Shown here one piece after another: positions 1 through 5,244 of a stretch of DNA of 5,729 nt (its first letter is position 1; each line of letters starts with the position of its first letter). The position numbers were made by a program, and so were the translations under genes. The stretch is from Candidatus Poribacteria bacterium (GTDB lineage: Bacteria > Poribacteria > DTPJ01): NCBI GenBank assembly GCA_011334435.1, contig DTPJ01000452.1:1-5729 (forward strand), written 5' to 3'. A model generated the notes under the pieces. It ran no database searches. It was not told the origin of the DNA and saw only the letters and a list, made by a program, of their open reading frames with translations.

Positions 1-53
1 GTGTTTATATGAAAATGTTCATTAGATAAAGCAAAATGCCACCTATGAAAAAG

Positions 54-129
54 TCTGTCATTCCTGCGGAAGCAGGAATCCATTTCTTTGTTATGATTTT
101 TCTGGATTCCCGTTTTCACGGGAATGACA
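54..129. repeat. Pair of inverted hairpin repeats (REP/MITE-like)
   Basis: Two units of about 27 bp face each other, at 56-82 and 103-129. Each folds on itself. The left stem is ATTCCTGC/GCAGGAAT (60-67 with 72-79) around a GGAA loop. The right stem is ATTCCCGT/ACGGGAAT (106-113 with 118-125) around TTTC. The arms differ from each other at several places, but the differences are paired, so both stems stay perfect; selection on structure is the likely cause. The two units together can also form one long cruciform. Sequences of the GTCATTCC...GGAATGAC type are known dispersed repeats in many bacteria. An open frame across this block (36-269) is only the translation of the repeat. A third unit lies at 5159-5190. 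Confidence 0.9.
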
Positions 130-265
130 AATGTGGAGCATTTTCATTTTTATATAGCTTTCTAATCCTTATGATAATTGGATTTAACTGGTTTTCAGAA
201 TTCTCAGTTAGGAAATCTTTTTTTGGTATTACTTTTTATAAAGATTCAAGCATAGGAATAAAAAT

Positions 266-889
266 ATGATAGTTCATACACTTACGCTTGGACCCATGCA
301 GGCAAATTGCTATGTATTGGAATGTGAAAAAACAAAATCTGCGATAGTAATTGACCCCGGCGATGAAGCAGATGAGATATTAGATACTATCAAAAACCGT
401 GGACTAAAATTAGAATTTATAGTAAACACTCATGGACATATAGATCATATCTCTGCAAATGGTGACCTAATAAGAAAGACTTCCGCAAAGCTATGTGTCC
501 ATCGTCTTGATGCGGACATGATAGTAAATCCACAGAGTAATCTATCATTTTTTCTTGGTAATCCAATATCATCGCCTCCACCTGATATAATTCTTAACGA
601 TGGAGATATTATAGAATCAGGGACGATCAAATTAAAAGTCATTCATACACCCGGACATAGTCCCGGTAGCATTGTCCTCTTAACTGATTCAGCTATTTTT
701 AGCGGTGATCTGCTCTTTGCAGGAAGTATTGGAAGATATGATTTCCCTGGCAGTTCATATAAGCAAATTATGGAATCGCTGAAAAAAATAATAGACCTCG
801 GCGATGATCTTATCGTCTATCCGGGACATGGTTTTGAAACAACAATCGGTGAGGAAAAAGAAACCAATCCATTTCTTAGTGAAATTTGA
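266..889 (+). CDS. MBL-fold metallo-hydrolase, glyoxalase II-like (YcbL type)
   Basis: A 207-residue zinc hydrolase of the metallo-beta-lactamase superfamily, probably cytoplasmic (no signal peptide). The metal site is complete: THGHIDH gives H56, H58, D60 and H61; H131 lies in HTPGHSPGS, D148 in FSGDLLF and H188 in YPGHG. The N-terminal LGPMQANCYVL and the C-terminal ETxxGEEKxxNPFL are typical of the small glyoxalase-II-like subgroup. It lacks the C-terminal helical glutathione-binding domain of true GloB (about 250 residues), so hydroxyacylglutathione as substrate is unproven; a general thioesterase role is equally possible. The ATG has AGGA 8 nt upstream (254-257). It is the first gene of an operon with the phosphoesterase 15 nt downstream. 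Confidence 0.93.
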   Translation: MIVHTLTLGPMQANCYVLECEKTKSAIVIDPGDEADEILDTIKNRGLKLEFIVNTHGHIDHISANGDLIRKTSAKLCVHRLDADMIVNPQSNLSFFLGNPISSPPPDIILNDGDIIESGTIKLKVIHTPGHSPGSIVLLTDSAIFSGDLLFAGSIGRYDFPGSSYKQIMESLKKIIDLGDDLIVYPGHGFETTIGEEKETNPFLSEI

Positions 890-904
890 TTAGGAGATGC
901 CAAA

Positions 905-1387
905 GTGAAAATAGGAATAATATCTGACACACACGATAATATGCCGAAAATAAAGGAAGCTGTTTCATTATTTAATATGAAGCAAGTGGAGTTTGTCATC
1001 CATGCAGGCGATTATGTCGCCCCATTTTCTATTGCACCACTTGATGATTTGAAGTGTGATTATATCGGTGTTTTCGGAAATAACGATGGTGAAAAGGCTG
1101 GACTAACGAAAAAATCCAAAGATAGAATAAAAGTTCCGCCATATCATATAACGTTAGGAAATAGAGAGATCATCATTCTACACGACCCAAACGATATTGA
1201 CAACTTGATTAAAAGTCAAAACTATGATATTGTTATATATGGACATACACATAATCCTGTGATAGAAAGACATAACAAAACATTGGTCATTAATCCGGGC
1301 GAATGTTGCGGTTGGTTAAGTGGGAAAAGCACGGTTGCAATATTAGAGCTTGATGATCTGACAGCAGAGATCGTAAACGTATTTTGA
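905..1387 (+). CDS. Metallophosphoesterase, MJ0936/YfcE family
   Basis: A 160-residue calcineurin-like phosphodiesterase, the usual length for the family. Metal ligands are visible in order: D8 and H10 (SDTHDN), D36 (HAGD), N59 in GNNDGE, H93, then H114 and H116 in GHTH, followed by NPGECCGW (130-137). The last motif and GNNDGE closely resemble the archaeal phosphodiesterase MJ0936 as I remember it. Family members cleave phosphodiesters in vitro with Mn or Ni; the physiological substrate is generally unknown. The family's usual HGH is HDP here (H93-D94-P95), so the ligand is kept but the following residues differ. The start is GTG, chosen because AGGAG (892-896) sits 8 nt upstream. The nearby ATG at 897 reaches a stop after three codons. 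The gene ends in TGATG shared with the TonB gene. Confidence 0.92.
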   Translation: MKIGIISDTHDNMPKIKEAVSLFNMKQVEFVIHAGDYVAPFSIAPLDDLKCDYIGVFGNNDGEKAGLTKKSKDRIKVPPYHITLGNREIIILHDPNDIDNLIKSQNYDIVIYGHTHNPVIERHNKTLVINPGECCGWLSGKSTVAILELDDLTAEIVNVF

Positions 1388-2208
1388 TGTATCTGAGACA
1401 ACCAAAATCAATAAAGCTTGCAATGATAATATCTATTACGCTACATATTGCTTTTTTTATTCCACTCACCTTGATAAAACTTGGCAGTGAATATGATACA
1501 AAAGGGAAAATATCAATATCTCTCATCAAAGGGAAAGAAGCCAAGTTAGATCGTCGTTCAGTGCCAGTAAGAGAAATCCCATCTTTTAGTGATTCCCCTC
1601 AAAGATACGATTTAGGGACAATGGCTAAAATTGGAATAAGCAACACTCCATCACCATTAGTATATACAGAAAGAGAGTTTCCAACAGCGATCTCTAAATA
1701 TGAAGGCTTGCCTTATGAAGTGCCACAAAATGTGGATTTAACAGCGAAATATCAAAAGCCTGATACTCATAAAACTGAAATAAGCATTAGAGAAATCAGT
1801 CCAAAACCCGTTAGCGCGAAAGTAAATATAGTTGATGGGAGTAAATTTGTTAAAGATTCTGCTTTGAAACTTGAAAAGCCAGAGATCAAGTTTACAGAAG
1901 AGAAAACTAAAATCTTACAAAATTATCTTATATCAGTGCGTAAGAAGATAGAATCTAAGAAGAGATACCCTATCTCTGCAAGAAATGCTGGTATTGAGGG
2001 CAAAACTGAAGTAAAACTAACTATATTAAAAGATGGTCAACTTGATAAAGTAGAGTTGATAAAATCGTCGGGAAGCGAAATTCTTGATAATTCAGCACTT
2101 GAAAGCATACAATCTGCTACTCCATTTCCACCGATTCCTGCTATATTGGAGAAGGAAAAGATAGAAGTTAGCATTTCATTGGTATTTAGTATGGAAAAAT
2201 CACAGTAA
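1387..2208 (+). CDS. TonB family energy-transducing protein
   Basis: A 273-residue inner-membrane-anchored periplasmic protein that would pass proton-motive energy to outer-membrane receptors. Residues 9-30 form the single N-terminal span, containing Ser16 and His20. These are the same two positions that matter in the TonB transmembrane helix of E. coli, which supports the ATG at 1387 over the TTG at 1384. A hydrophilic, lysine-rich and only mildly proline-rich linker follows. The C-terminal TonB domain runs from about residue 185, with YPxxARxxGxEG from Y194, SSG at 227-229, LD at 233-234 and PFPPIP at 246-251. The start overlaps the preceding stop by 1 nt (TGATG) and lacks a clear Shine-Dalgarno, so coupled translation is likely. 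ExbB and ExbD are not in the window. It could instead be a TonB-like protein with a private partner. Confidence 0.92.
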   Translation: MYLRQPKSIKLAMIISITLHIAFFIPLTLIKLGSEYDTKGKISISLIKGKEAKLDRRSVPVREIPSFSDSPQRYDLGTMAKIGISNTPSPLVYTEREFPTAISKYEGLPYEVPQNVDLTAKYQKPDTHKTEISIREISPKPVSAKVNIVDGSKFVKDSALKLEKPEIKFTEEKTKILQNYLISVRKKIESKKRYPISARNAGIEGKTEVKLTILKDGQLDKVELIKSSGSEILDNSALESIQSATPFPPIPAILEKEKIEVSISLVFSMEKSQ

Positions 2209-3036
2209 ATAATATCCTAATCCAAATGCAGTAGGTCCTGCATGCGAAGTTATAACAGTTCCTATATAATTTCTGTAAAGCTCTTCAAATTGAACTTCCG
2301 ATTTAAGCTGAGAGATTAATTCCTCACTGTTTAACGTATTTTCACCAAATATAAAAGCAGCTTTTAGGTTTTTACCTTTTTGTGCATCTTCTTTGACTAA
2401 CTCAACCATTCTACTTATCAAACGCCCACTTCCACGTATTCTCTCAACAGGTCTGACAAACCCATCTGAAACCGCCAAAAGTGGTTTTATCTTTAACATT
2501 GTCCCTAAAAATCCCTGTGCCTTGCCTATCCTCCCGCCCTTTTGAAGATAATCAAGGCTATCAACAGAGAAATAAACCCTAATCTTTGACTTTAACTCAT
2601 CAGTCAAACTTAAAATCTCTTTTATATCAGCACCATTTTTTGCAGCTTTTGCCAGCTCTAATACTATTATCCCTAAACCTACTGACACTGTTCTTGAATC
2701 TATAACATTGATTTTATATCCCGGCAGTTGTTTTTGAGCAGTTGACGCAGATTGTGCTGTTTTACTCATATCCAAAGATATGTGAATTGAGACAATATCG
2801 TCTTTATCTCCGATTTTGGTATATGTCTTTATAAACTCCTCTACTGATGGCTGGGATGTTGTGGGAAAGTCATCGGTTTCTTTTAACATTTGAAAAAATT
2901 CTAATGAGGTTATATCATAAAAATCACGGAAAGCACGATTTCCTAAATGGACAGTAAGTGGAACGACCTCAATTCCATATCTTTCTACAATTTCTTTGGT
3001 TAGGTCACAAGTGCTATCTGTTACTATTTTTACCAT
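2200..3036 (-). CDS. DegV family fatty-acid-binding protein (FakB-like)
   Basis: A 278-residue cytoplasmic protein of normal DegV length. It shows TDSTCDL (6-12), PTTSQPS (58-64), the IxxSxDMSKTAQSA block (about 84-97), DSR near 126, LxYLQKGGRIG, KIKPLL with a DG turn, and the terminal ITSHAGPTAFG (262-272). FakB proteins of this family hold a fatty acid while the kinase FakA phosphorylates it, feeding exogenous acyl chains into phospholipid synthesis. The conserved Thr of TTSQPS and His265 correspond to the residues that contact the carboxylate. No FakA is present here. The ATG has a very strong ribosome binding site, AGGGGGTGG (3048-3040), inside the small upstream gene. It is last in the minus-strand operon. 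Its 3' end overlaps the TonB gene by 9 bp on the opposite strand. Confidence 0.94.
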   Translation of the reverse strand: MVKIVTDSTCDLTKEIVERYGIEVVPLTVHLGNRAFRDFYDITSLEFFQMLKETDDFPTTSQPSVEEFIKTYTKIGDKDDIVSIHISLDMSKTAQSASTAQKQLPGYKINVIDSRTVSVGLGIIVLELAKAAKNGADIKEILSLTDELKSKIRVYFSVDSLDYLQKGGRIGKAQGFLGTMLKIKPLLAVSDGFVRPVERIRGSGRLISRMVELVKEDAQKGKNLKAAFIFGENTLNSEELISQLKSEVQFEELYRNYIGTVITSHAGPTAFGLGYYLL

Positions 3037-3169
3037 ATTCCACCCCCTGATGTTTAAATGATATTTTTTTGAAAAGCAGTTTAAAAACTATCCCTACTAT
3101 GATAAATCCTGAGATAAAATAACCCAAAAGGATCGGCAATAGTTTTTGCCTTTTATATTTTATAACCAT
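3014..3169 (-). CDS. Small single-span membrane protein, unrecognised (51 aa)
   Basis: A 51-residue frame between the glycosyltransferase and DegV. The ATG (3169-3167) lies inside the end of the glycosyltransferase gene (17-nt overlap) and the TAG (3016-3014) inside the start of degV (23-nt overlap). AGGGTGA (3182-3176) stands 6 nt before the ATG, a good Shine-Dalgarno. The predicted protein has a basic N-terminus (K4, K6, R7, K9), one hydrophobic span at about residues 11-29 with Gly16, Gly21 and Gly26 evenly spaced, and a basic tail (K30, K34, K35, K39). Overlap on both sides, the strand and the Shine-Dalgarno fit a translationally coupled operon member. I do not recognise the family. A role next to a lipid-binding protein and a glycosyltransferase at the membrane is inference from position only. 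Confidence 0.66.
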   Translation of the reverse strand: MVIKYKRQKLLPILLGYFISGFIIVGIVFKLLFKKISFKHQGVEYGKNSNR

Positions 3170-4391
3170 TATCTATCACCCTTTCGTAAACCTTTATTAG
3201 ATCATCAAAAGCCTGATCCCAAGAATAACGTTCAGCTAAAATTCTTGCGGATTTTCCCATCTGTTTTCTTAGTTCAGTATTAGCGATAAGAGTTTCTATA
3301 CTATTGACGAAATCTTCAAATACGTCAGTTCTACATAAGAACCCAGTTTTCCCATTCTCCATAACTTCCTTCGGACCACCTTGATCCATAACCACCACAG
3401 GAAGACCTGACGCTTGTGCTTCAAGGACAACCAATCCTAAAGTATCTGTAACTGATGGAAAGACAAAGATGTCCGATGAAGCAAAAGCCCGATAAAGCTC
3501 TTCTCCATGTAAAAAGCCCGGTGCAGTAACATCATCGCCCAATTCTTTTTTTAGAGATTCTCTGAGAACCCCATCTCCAGCAACAAAAAGATGGATATTT
3601 CTATGTTTTTTACGCAGTTCAATAAAGGCTTTTTTTAGCAGTTGTATGTTCTTTTCTGGTGATATTCTGCCAGCGAAAAATAATATGATCTTGTCATCAA
3701 ACTTTTTTCGGAAATTTTCATCTCTTTTTTGAGGATGAAACGCAGTGGTATCTACACCAGAACGAAATAGACCGAATGATTTTCCATTTATATATTGCCT
3801 GATCTCATCCTGTGTGCATTGAGAAGTAGCAAGTATAATATCACAATTTTTGTAGAAATTATCACACATTTCTTCCACGCGATGGCTAAAATATTCTGAT
3901 CCTGTTCTTGCTTTTGTAAATGCTGGAATATTAGTATGGAAGGACCCAACCAAAGGTAGTTTAAAATCTCTTTTTTTGCGAAGGAAAGTGATGTCAGTTC
4001 CAATAATTAATGATGGCACTGTAAACGGAAACTTCATCAAATATCTTCCAGAAGCGTAAATCGCATTTATGCCCATAGTAGATGGTTGAGTGAAATGGAC
4101 AATATCAAAAGAGTTTTTCTCAAAATCTGCCATCAGTTTCGGATTAGGAACTAATAAATCCAAAAGCAATTCATTATAAAAAGGTAAATACCAAGGGATT
4201 ATCGGCTTAAATCTTTTAACACTAACTGTCTCCCCAATTCTCTCGGTTCCATTTTCATCGCCATTAGTATAGATCGTGAGAAAAATGCCTTTTTGATTTG
4301 CGTAATTTGCATATTTTTGTGCTATGACTGCAACTCCATCAGTATAATTGCGGTGAGAATCATAGCTATCTGTAAAAAAAGCTATACGCAT
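3153..4391 (-). CDS. GT4-family glycosyltransferase
   Basis: A 412-residue retaining glycosyltransferase of GT-B fold. It begins MRIAFFTDSYD, the first strand of the N-terminal Rossmann domain. SFHTN lies at 150-154. The donor-binding half has GRISPEK (R242, K247), AGDG (271-274), the motif D316-x7-E324 within TDTLGLVVLEAQASGLPVV, and GG at 338-339. Asp in place of the first Glu of E-x7-E is also seen in some GT4 enzymes that glycosylate lipids (SQD2/MgtA-like), so a diacylglycerol or other lipid acceptor is a reasonable guess, not shown. The frame is open upstream to 4517, but the 42 extra residues are rejected. ATG 4391 has AGGAGA (4405-4400) 8 nt upstream, matches the conserved family N-terminus, and a promoter lies within the extension. 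The gene heads an operon with the small membrane protein and DegV. Confidence 0.93.
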   Translation of the reverse strand: MRIAFFTDSYDSHRNYTDGVAVIAQKYANYANQKGIFLTIYTNGDENGTERIGETVSVKRFKPIIPWYLPFYNELLLDLLVPNPKLMADFEKNSFDIVHFTQPSTMGINAIYASGRYLMKFPFTVPSLIIGTDITFLRKKRDFKLPLVGSFHTNIPAFTKARTGSEYFSHRVEEMCDNFYKNCDIILATSQCTQDEIRQYINGKSFGLFRSGVDTTAFHPQKRDENFRKKFDDKIILFFAGRISPEKNIQLLKKAFIELRKKHRNIHLFVAGDGVLRESLKKELGDDVTAPGFLHGEELYRAFASSDIFVFPSVTDTLGLVVLEAQASGLPVVVMDQGGPKEVMENGKTGFLCRTDVFEDFVNSIETLIANTELRKQMGKSARILAERYSWDQAFDDLIKVYERVIDNGYKI

Positions 4392-4445
4392 TATTCTGAT
4401 CTCCTGCCAATAATGTCCTATTACTAAAAATATATCTAATAATAA

Positions 4446-4474
4446 ATAATAAACAATTTGAACAATTAAATCAA
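4446..4474 (-). promoter_or_regulatory. Sigma-70-type promoter of the glycosyltransferase-DegV operon
   Basis: On the minus strand the -35 is TTGATT (4474-4469) and the -10 is TATTAT (4451-4446, one mismatch from TATAAT), with an exact 17-nt spacer. The predicted start near 4439 gives a leader of about 48 nt that contains the AGGAGA site for ATG 4391. The region is very AT-rich, so chance matches are possible, but the spacing and position fit well. Confidence 0.55.
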
Positions 4475-4562
4475 TGGTTCTCTGAAACGAAAATTTGACT
4501 GTTCTAACAAAAGTCAAGCTTTTGTGCTTGCTCTGGTGGGTTTTCGGTATAAACTATCGCTA

Positions 4563-4596
4563 GGACTTATGGACTTACTTCTGTCGTAAATATAAT
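4563..4596 (+). promoter_or_regulatory. Candidate promoter with tandem GGACTTA repeats
   Basis: A perfect TATAAT lies at 4591-4596, which would start RNA near 4603, just ahead of the AGGTGA site at 4608-4613. No good -35 box is present at 16-18 nt. Instead GGACTTA occurs twice, 8 bp apart (4563-4569 and 4571-4577), covering the -35 area. This would suit a promoter that needs an activator, but that is inference. Confidence 0.42.
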
Positions 4597-4621
4597 AACT
4601 CTTATATAGGTGATAGTAAAG

Positions 4622-4774
4622 ATGAAAAAATACTCAAACAGAAAAGAGATTCATTACAATAACGCCTACGTTAATATTATCTTCGTGTCTGTCGTTGCTT
4701 TTGCATTTACATTGAGAATCTCTACCAAAAATTTATTTGGACCTAAATTGTCATGGATTCATTTTGATTTATGA
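4622..4774 (+). CDS. Small membrane protein, unrecognised (50 aa)
   Basis: A 50-residue frame in what looks like empty space. The ATG has AGGTGA (4608-4613) exactly 8 nt upstream, the same spacing as the secure genes of this window, and a TATAAT box at 4591-4596. The predicted protein has a polar, basic N-terminus (K2, K3, R7, K8), a hydrophobic segment at about residues 15-31 (AYVNIIFVSVVAFAFTL) and a short tail with R32, K36 and K42. It could be a one-span membrane microprotein or the remnant of a longer gene. The TGA overlaps an ATG (ATGA, 4771-4774) that opens a further 27-codon frame. I do not recognise the family. Confidence 0.45.
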   Translation: MKKYSNRKEIHYNNAYVNIIFVSVVAFAFTLRISTKNLFGPKLSWIHFDL

Positions 4775-4820
4775 CGGATATTTATATATGTCGCATTATA
4801 AACCACTTTGATAATCGTTA

Positions 4821-4884
4821 CAAACGTTTGATTTATATAAAATCCAATCTGTAAAACCGCATAAAAACACACATTTACAGTAAA
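4821..4884. promoter_or_regulatory. Dyad cluster upstream of the -24/-12 promoter
   Basis: Three symmetric elements lie 50-110 bp before the predicted start near 4931: the perfect palindrome CAAACGTTTG (4821-4830), the spaced pair CTGTAAA (4849-4855) and TTTACAG (4874-4880), and the overlapping TTTACAGTAAA (4874-4884). This is the usual distance for enhancer sites of sigma-54 activators, but in AT-rich DNA short dyads also arise by chance. Confidence 0.35.
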
Positions 4885-4904
4885 ATTATGTTAAAAAATA
4901 ATTG

Positions 4905-4920
4905 TGGCATAATTTATGCT
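4905..4920 (+). promoter_or_regulatory. Candidate sigma-54 (-24/-12) promoter
   Basis: TGGCATAATTTATGCT matches the sigma-54 consensus TGGCAC-N5-TTGCW at all but two positions. The GG (4906-4907) and GC (4918-4919) are separated by the required 10 nt. RNA would start near 4931, 42 nt before the ATG at 4973. The same bases can be read in two other ways: an extended -10 (TGG before CATAAT), or a 13-bp palindrome GCATAA-T-TTATGC that a repressor might bind. A sigma-54 activator gene at 5245-5729 makes the first reading attractive. Confidence 0.5.
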
Positions 4921-4942
4921 AAGTCAATTCTAAAAAACTATA

Positions 4943-4957
4943 ATTTCACAATGAAAT
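4943..4957 (+). promoter_or_regulatory. Perfect 6-bp hairpin just before the ribosome binding site
   Basis: ATTTCA and TGAAAT pair around a CAA loop, ending 2 nt before the GGGAG site (4960-4964) of the coiled-coil gene. It could be an operator in DNA or a weak RNA hairpin affecting translation; the stem is AT-rich. Confidence 0.35.
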
Positions 4958-4972
4958 GTGGGAGTTTTTACT

Positions 4973-5158
4973 ATGGTAGAGATAACGTCCATCATTAAAA
5001 TTTTGAAGGAAAATGAACTTATAAATAAGGAAAATGAACTATTACATAAAGAGATAGAATATTTATTGAAGGAAAAAGCCGAATTAGAGGCACAAAATGA
5101 AATGTTGAAAAAATATAAAGAATTATATTGTCAATACGTGCTTTGGAAAGAATGGTGA
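4973..5158 (+). CDS. Small leucine-zipper-like coiled-coil protein (61 aa)
   Basis: A 61-residue, highly charged protein that is almost entirely predicted coiled coil, with no membrane segment. One hydrophobic residue recurs every seven: I10, I17, L24, L31, L38, L45 and Y52. Three residues before each is I7, N14, N21, I28, K35, N42 and K49. Asn at that core position favours parallel dimers in known zippers such as GCN4. Lys and Glu fill the flanking positions, and the tail is aromatic (Y52, Y55, W58, W61). ATG 4973 is preferred to GTG 4958 because GGGAG (4960-4964) lies 8 nt before it and would be inside the longer form. The likely driver is the -24/-12 promoter at 4905. No basic DNA-binding region precedes the zipper, so partner or scaffold binding is more likely than DNA binding. 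Family unknown. Confidence 0.62.
   Translation: MVEITSIIKILKENELINKENELLHKEIEYLLKEKAELEAQNEMLKKYKELYCQYVLWKEW
5006..5040 (+). repeat. 14-bp direct repeat at 21-nt period inside the coiled coil
   Basis: AAGGAAAATGAACT occurs at 5006-5019 and again at 5027-5040, a shift of 21 nt, which is seven codons or one heptad. It encodes KENELIN followed by KENELLH. The identity at DNA level points to a recent in-frame duplication of a heptad. Confidence 0.85.
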
Positions 5159-5190
5159 AAATGGATTCCTGCTTCCGCAGAAATGACAGA
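5159..5190. repeat. Third copy of the hairpin repeat (single unit)
   Basis: This unit matches the reverse complement of 54-85 at 31 of 32 positions. The stem is ATTCCTGC (5165-5172) and GCAGAAAT (5177-5184) around TTCC, with one C-A mismatch. It begins immediately after the TGA of the coiled-coil gene (5156-5158). Read on the minus strand it is followed by CCATTTT, so it might help stop transcripts arriving from the NtrC-type gene. Confidence 0.88.
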
Positions 5191-5206
5191 ATATAGAGTA
5201 AGTCTG

Positions 5207-5240
5207 AAAGTCAGATACAAAATTTCAAGTCTGATTTTTC
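5207..5240. terminator. Possible weak bidirectional terminator
   Basis: Between two convergent genes, AAAGTCAGA (5207-5215) can pair with TCTGATTTT (5230-5238), including one G-T wobble, around a 14-nt loop; the plus strand continues in T-rich sequence to 5240. A competing short hairpin, TCTGA-AAG-TCAGA (5203-5215), shares one arm. AAGTCTGA is directly repeated at 5200-5207 and 5227-5234. The stem is weak and the call tentative. Confidence 0.3.
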
Positions 5241-5244
5241 TTAT

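Larger units (their letters stand above)
4392..4621. other. Divergent intergenic region with a small inverted repeat
   Basis: No large gene can be supported here. It separates the minus-strand glycosyltransferase operon from a plus-strand small gene and carries a promoter for each direction. A 6-bp inverted repeat, CAAAAG (4508-4513) and CTTTTG (4519-4524) around TCAAG, lies upstream of the glycosyltransferase -35 box. It is a possible operator or the remains of a hairpin, with no T-run to make a convincing terminator. Confidence 0.5.

Noticed and set aside
54..129. CRISPR array
   Set aside because: Only two inverted, not direct, units with no spacer series or cas genes.
124..154. Possible promoter for the MBL operon (ATGACA and TTTATA)
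   Set aside because: The spacer is 19 nt, both boxes are poor, and the -35 lies in the hairpin repeat; TATAAA at 237-242 lacks a -35. No promoter is called.
36..269. 77-codon open frame at the left edge
   Set aside because: Most of it is the translation of the hairpin repeats, it has no ribosome site, and it overlaps the start of the MBL gene.
445..642. Minus-strand frame inside the MBL gene
   Set aside because: Shadow of a well-supported gene; no domain or ribosome site.
1384..1386. TTG start for the TonB gene
   Set aside because: The next codon is ATG in the TGATG overlap and puts Ser and His at positions 16 and 20, as in known TonB.
1290..1544. Minus-strand frame across the phosphoesterase-TonB junction
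   Set aside because: Shadow frame opposite two strongly supported genes.
3788..4003. Second minus-strand frame inside the glycosyltransferase
   Set aside because: Out-of-frame shadow with no family resemblance.
4392..4517. 42-residue N-terminal extension of the glycosyltransferase
   Set aside because: The family N-terminus begins at ATG 4391, which has AGGAGA 8 nt upstream; the extension is AT-rich and contains the likely promoter.
4958..4972. Five-residue longer start (GTG) for the coiled-coil protein
   Set aside because: The GGGAG ribosome site lies inside it, correctly spaced for ATG 4973.
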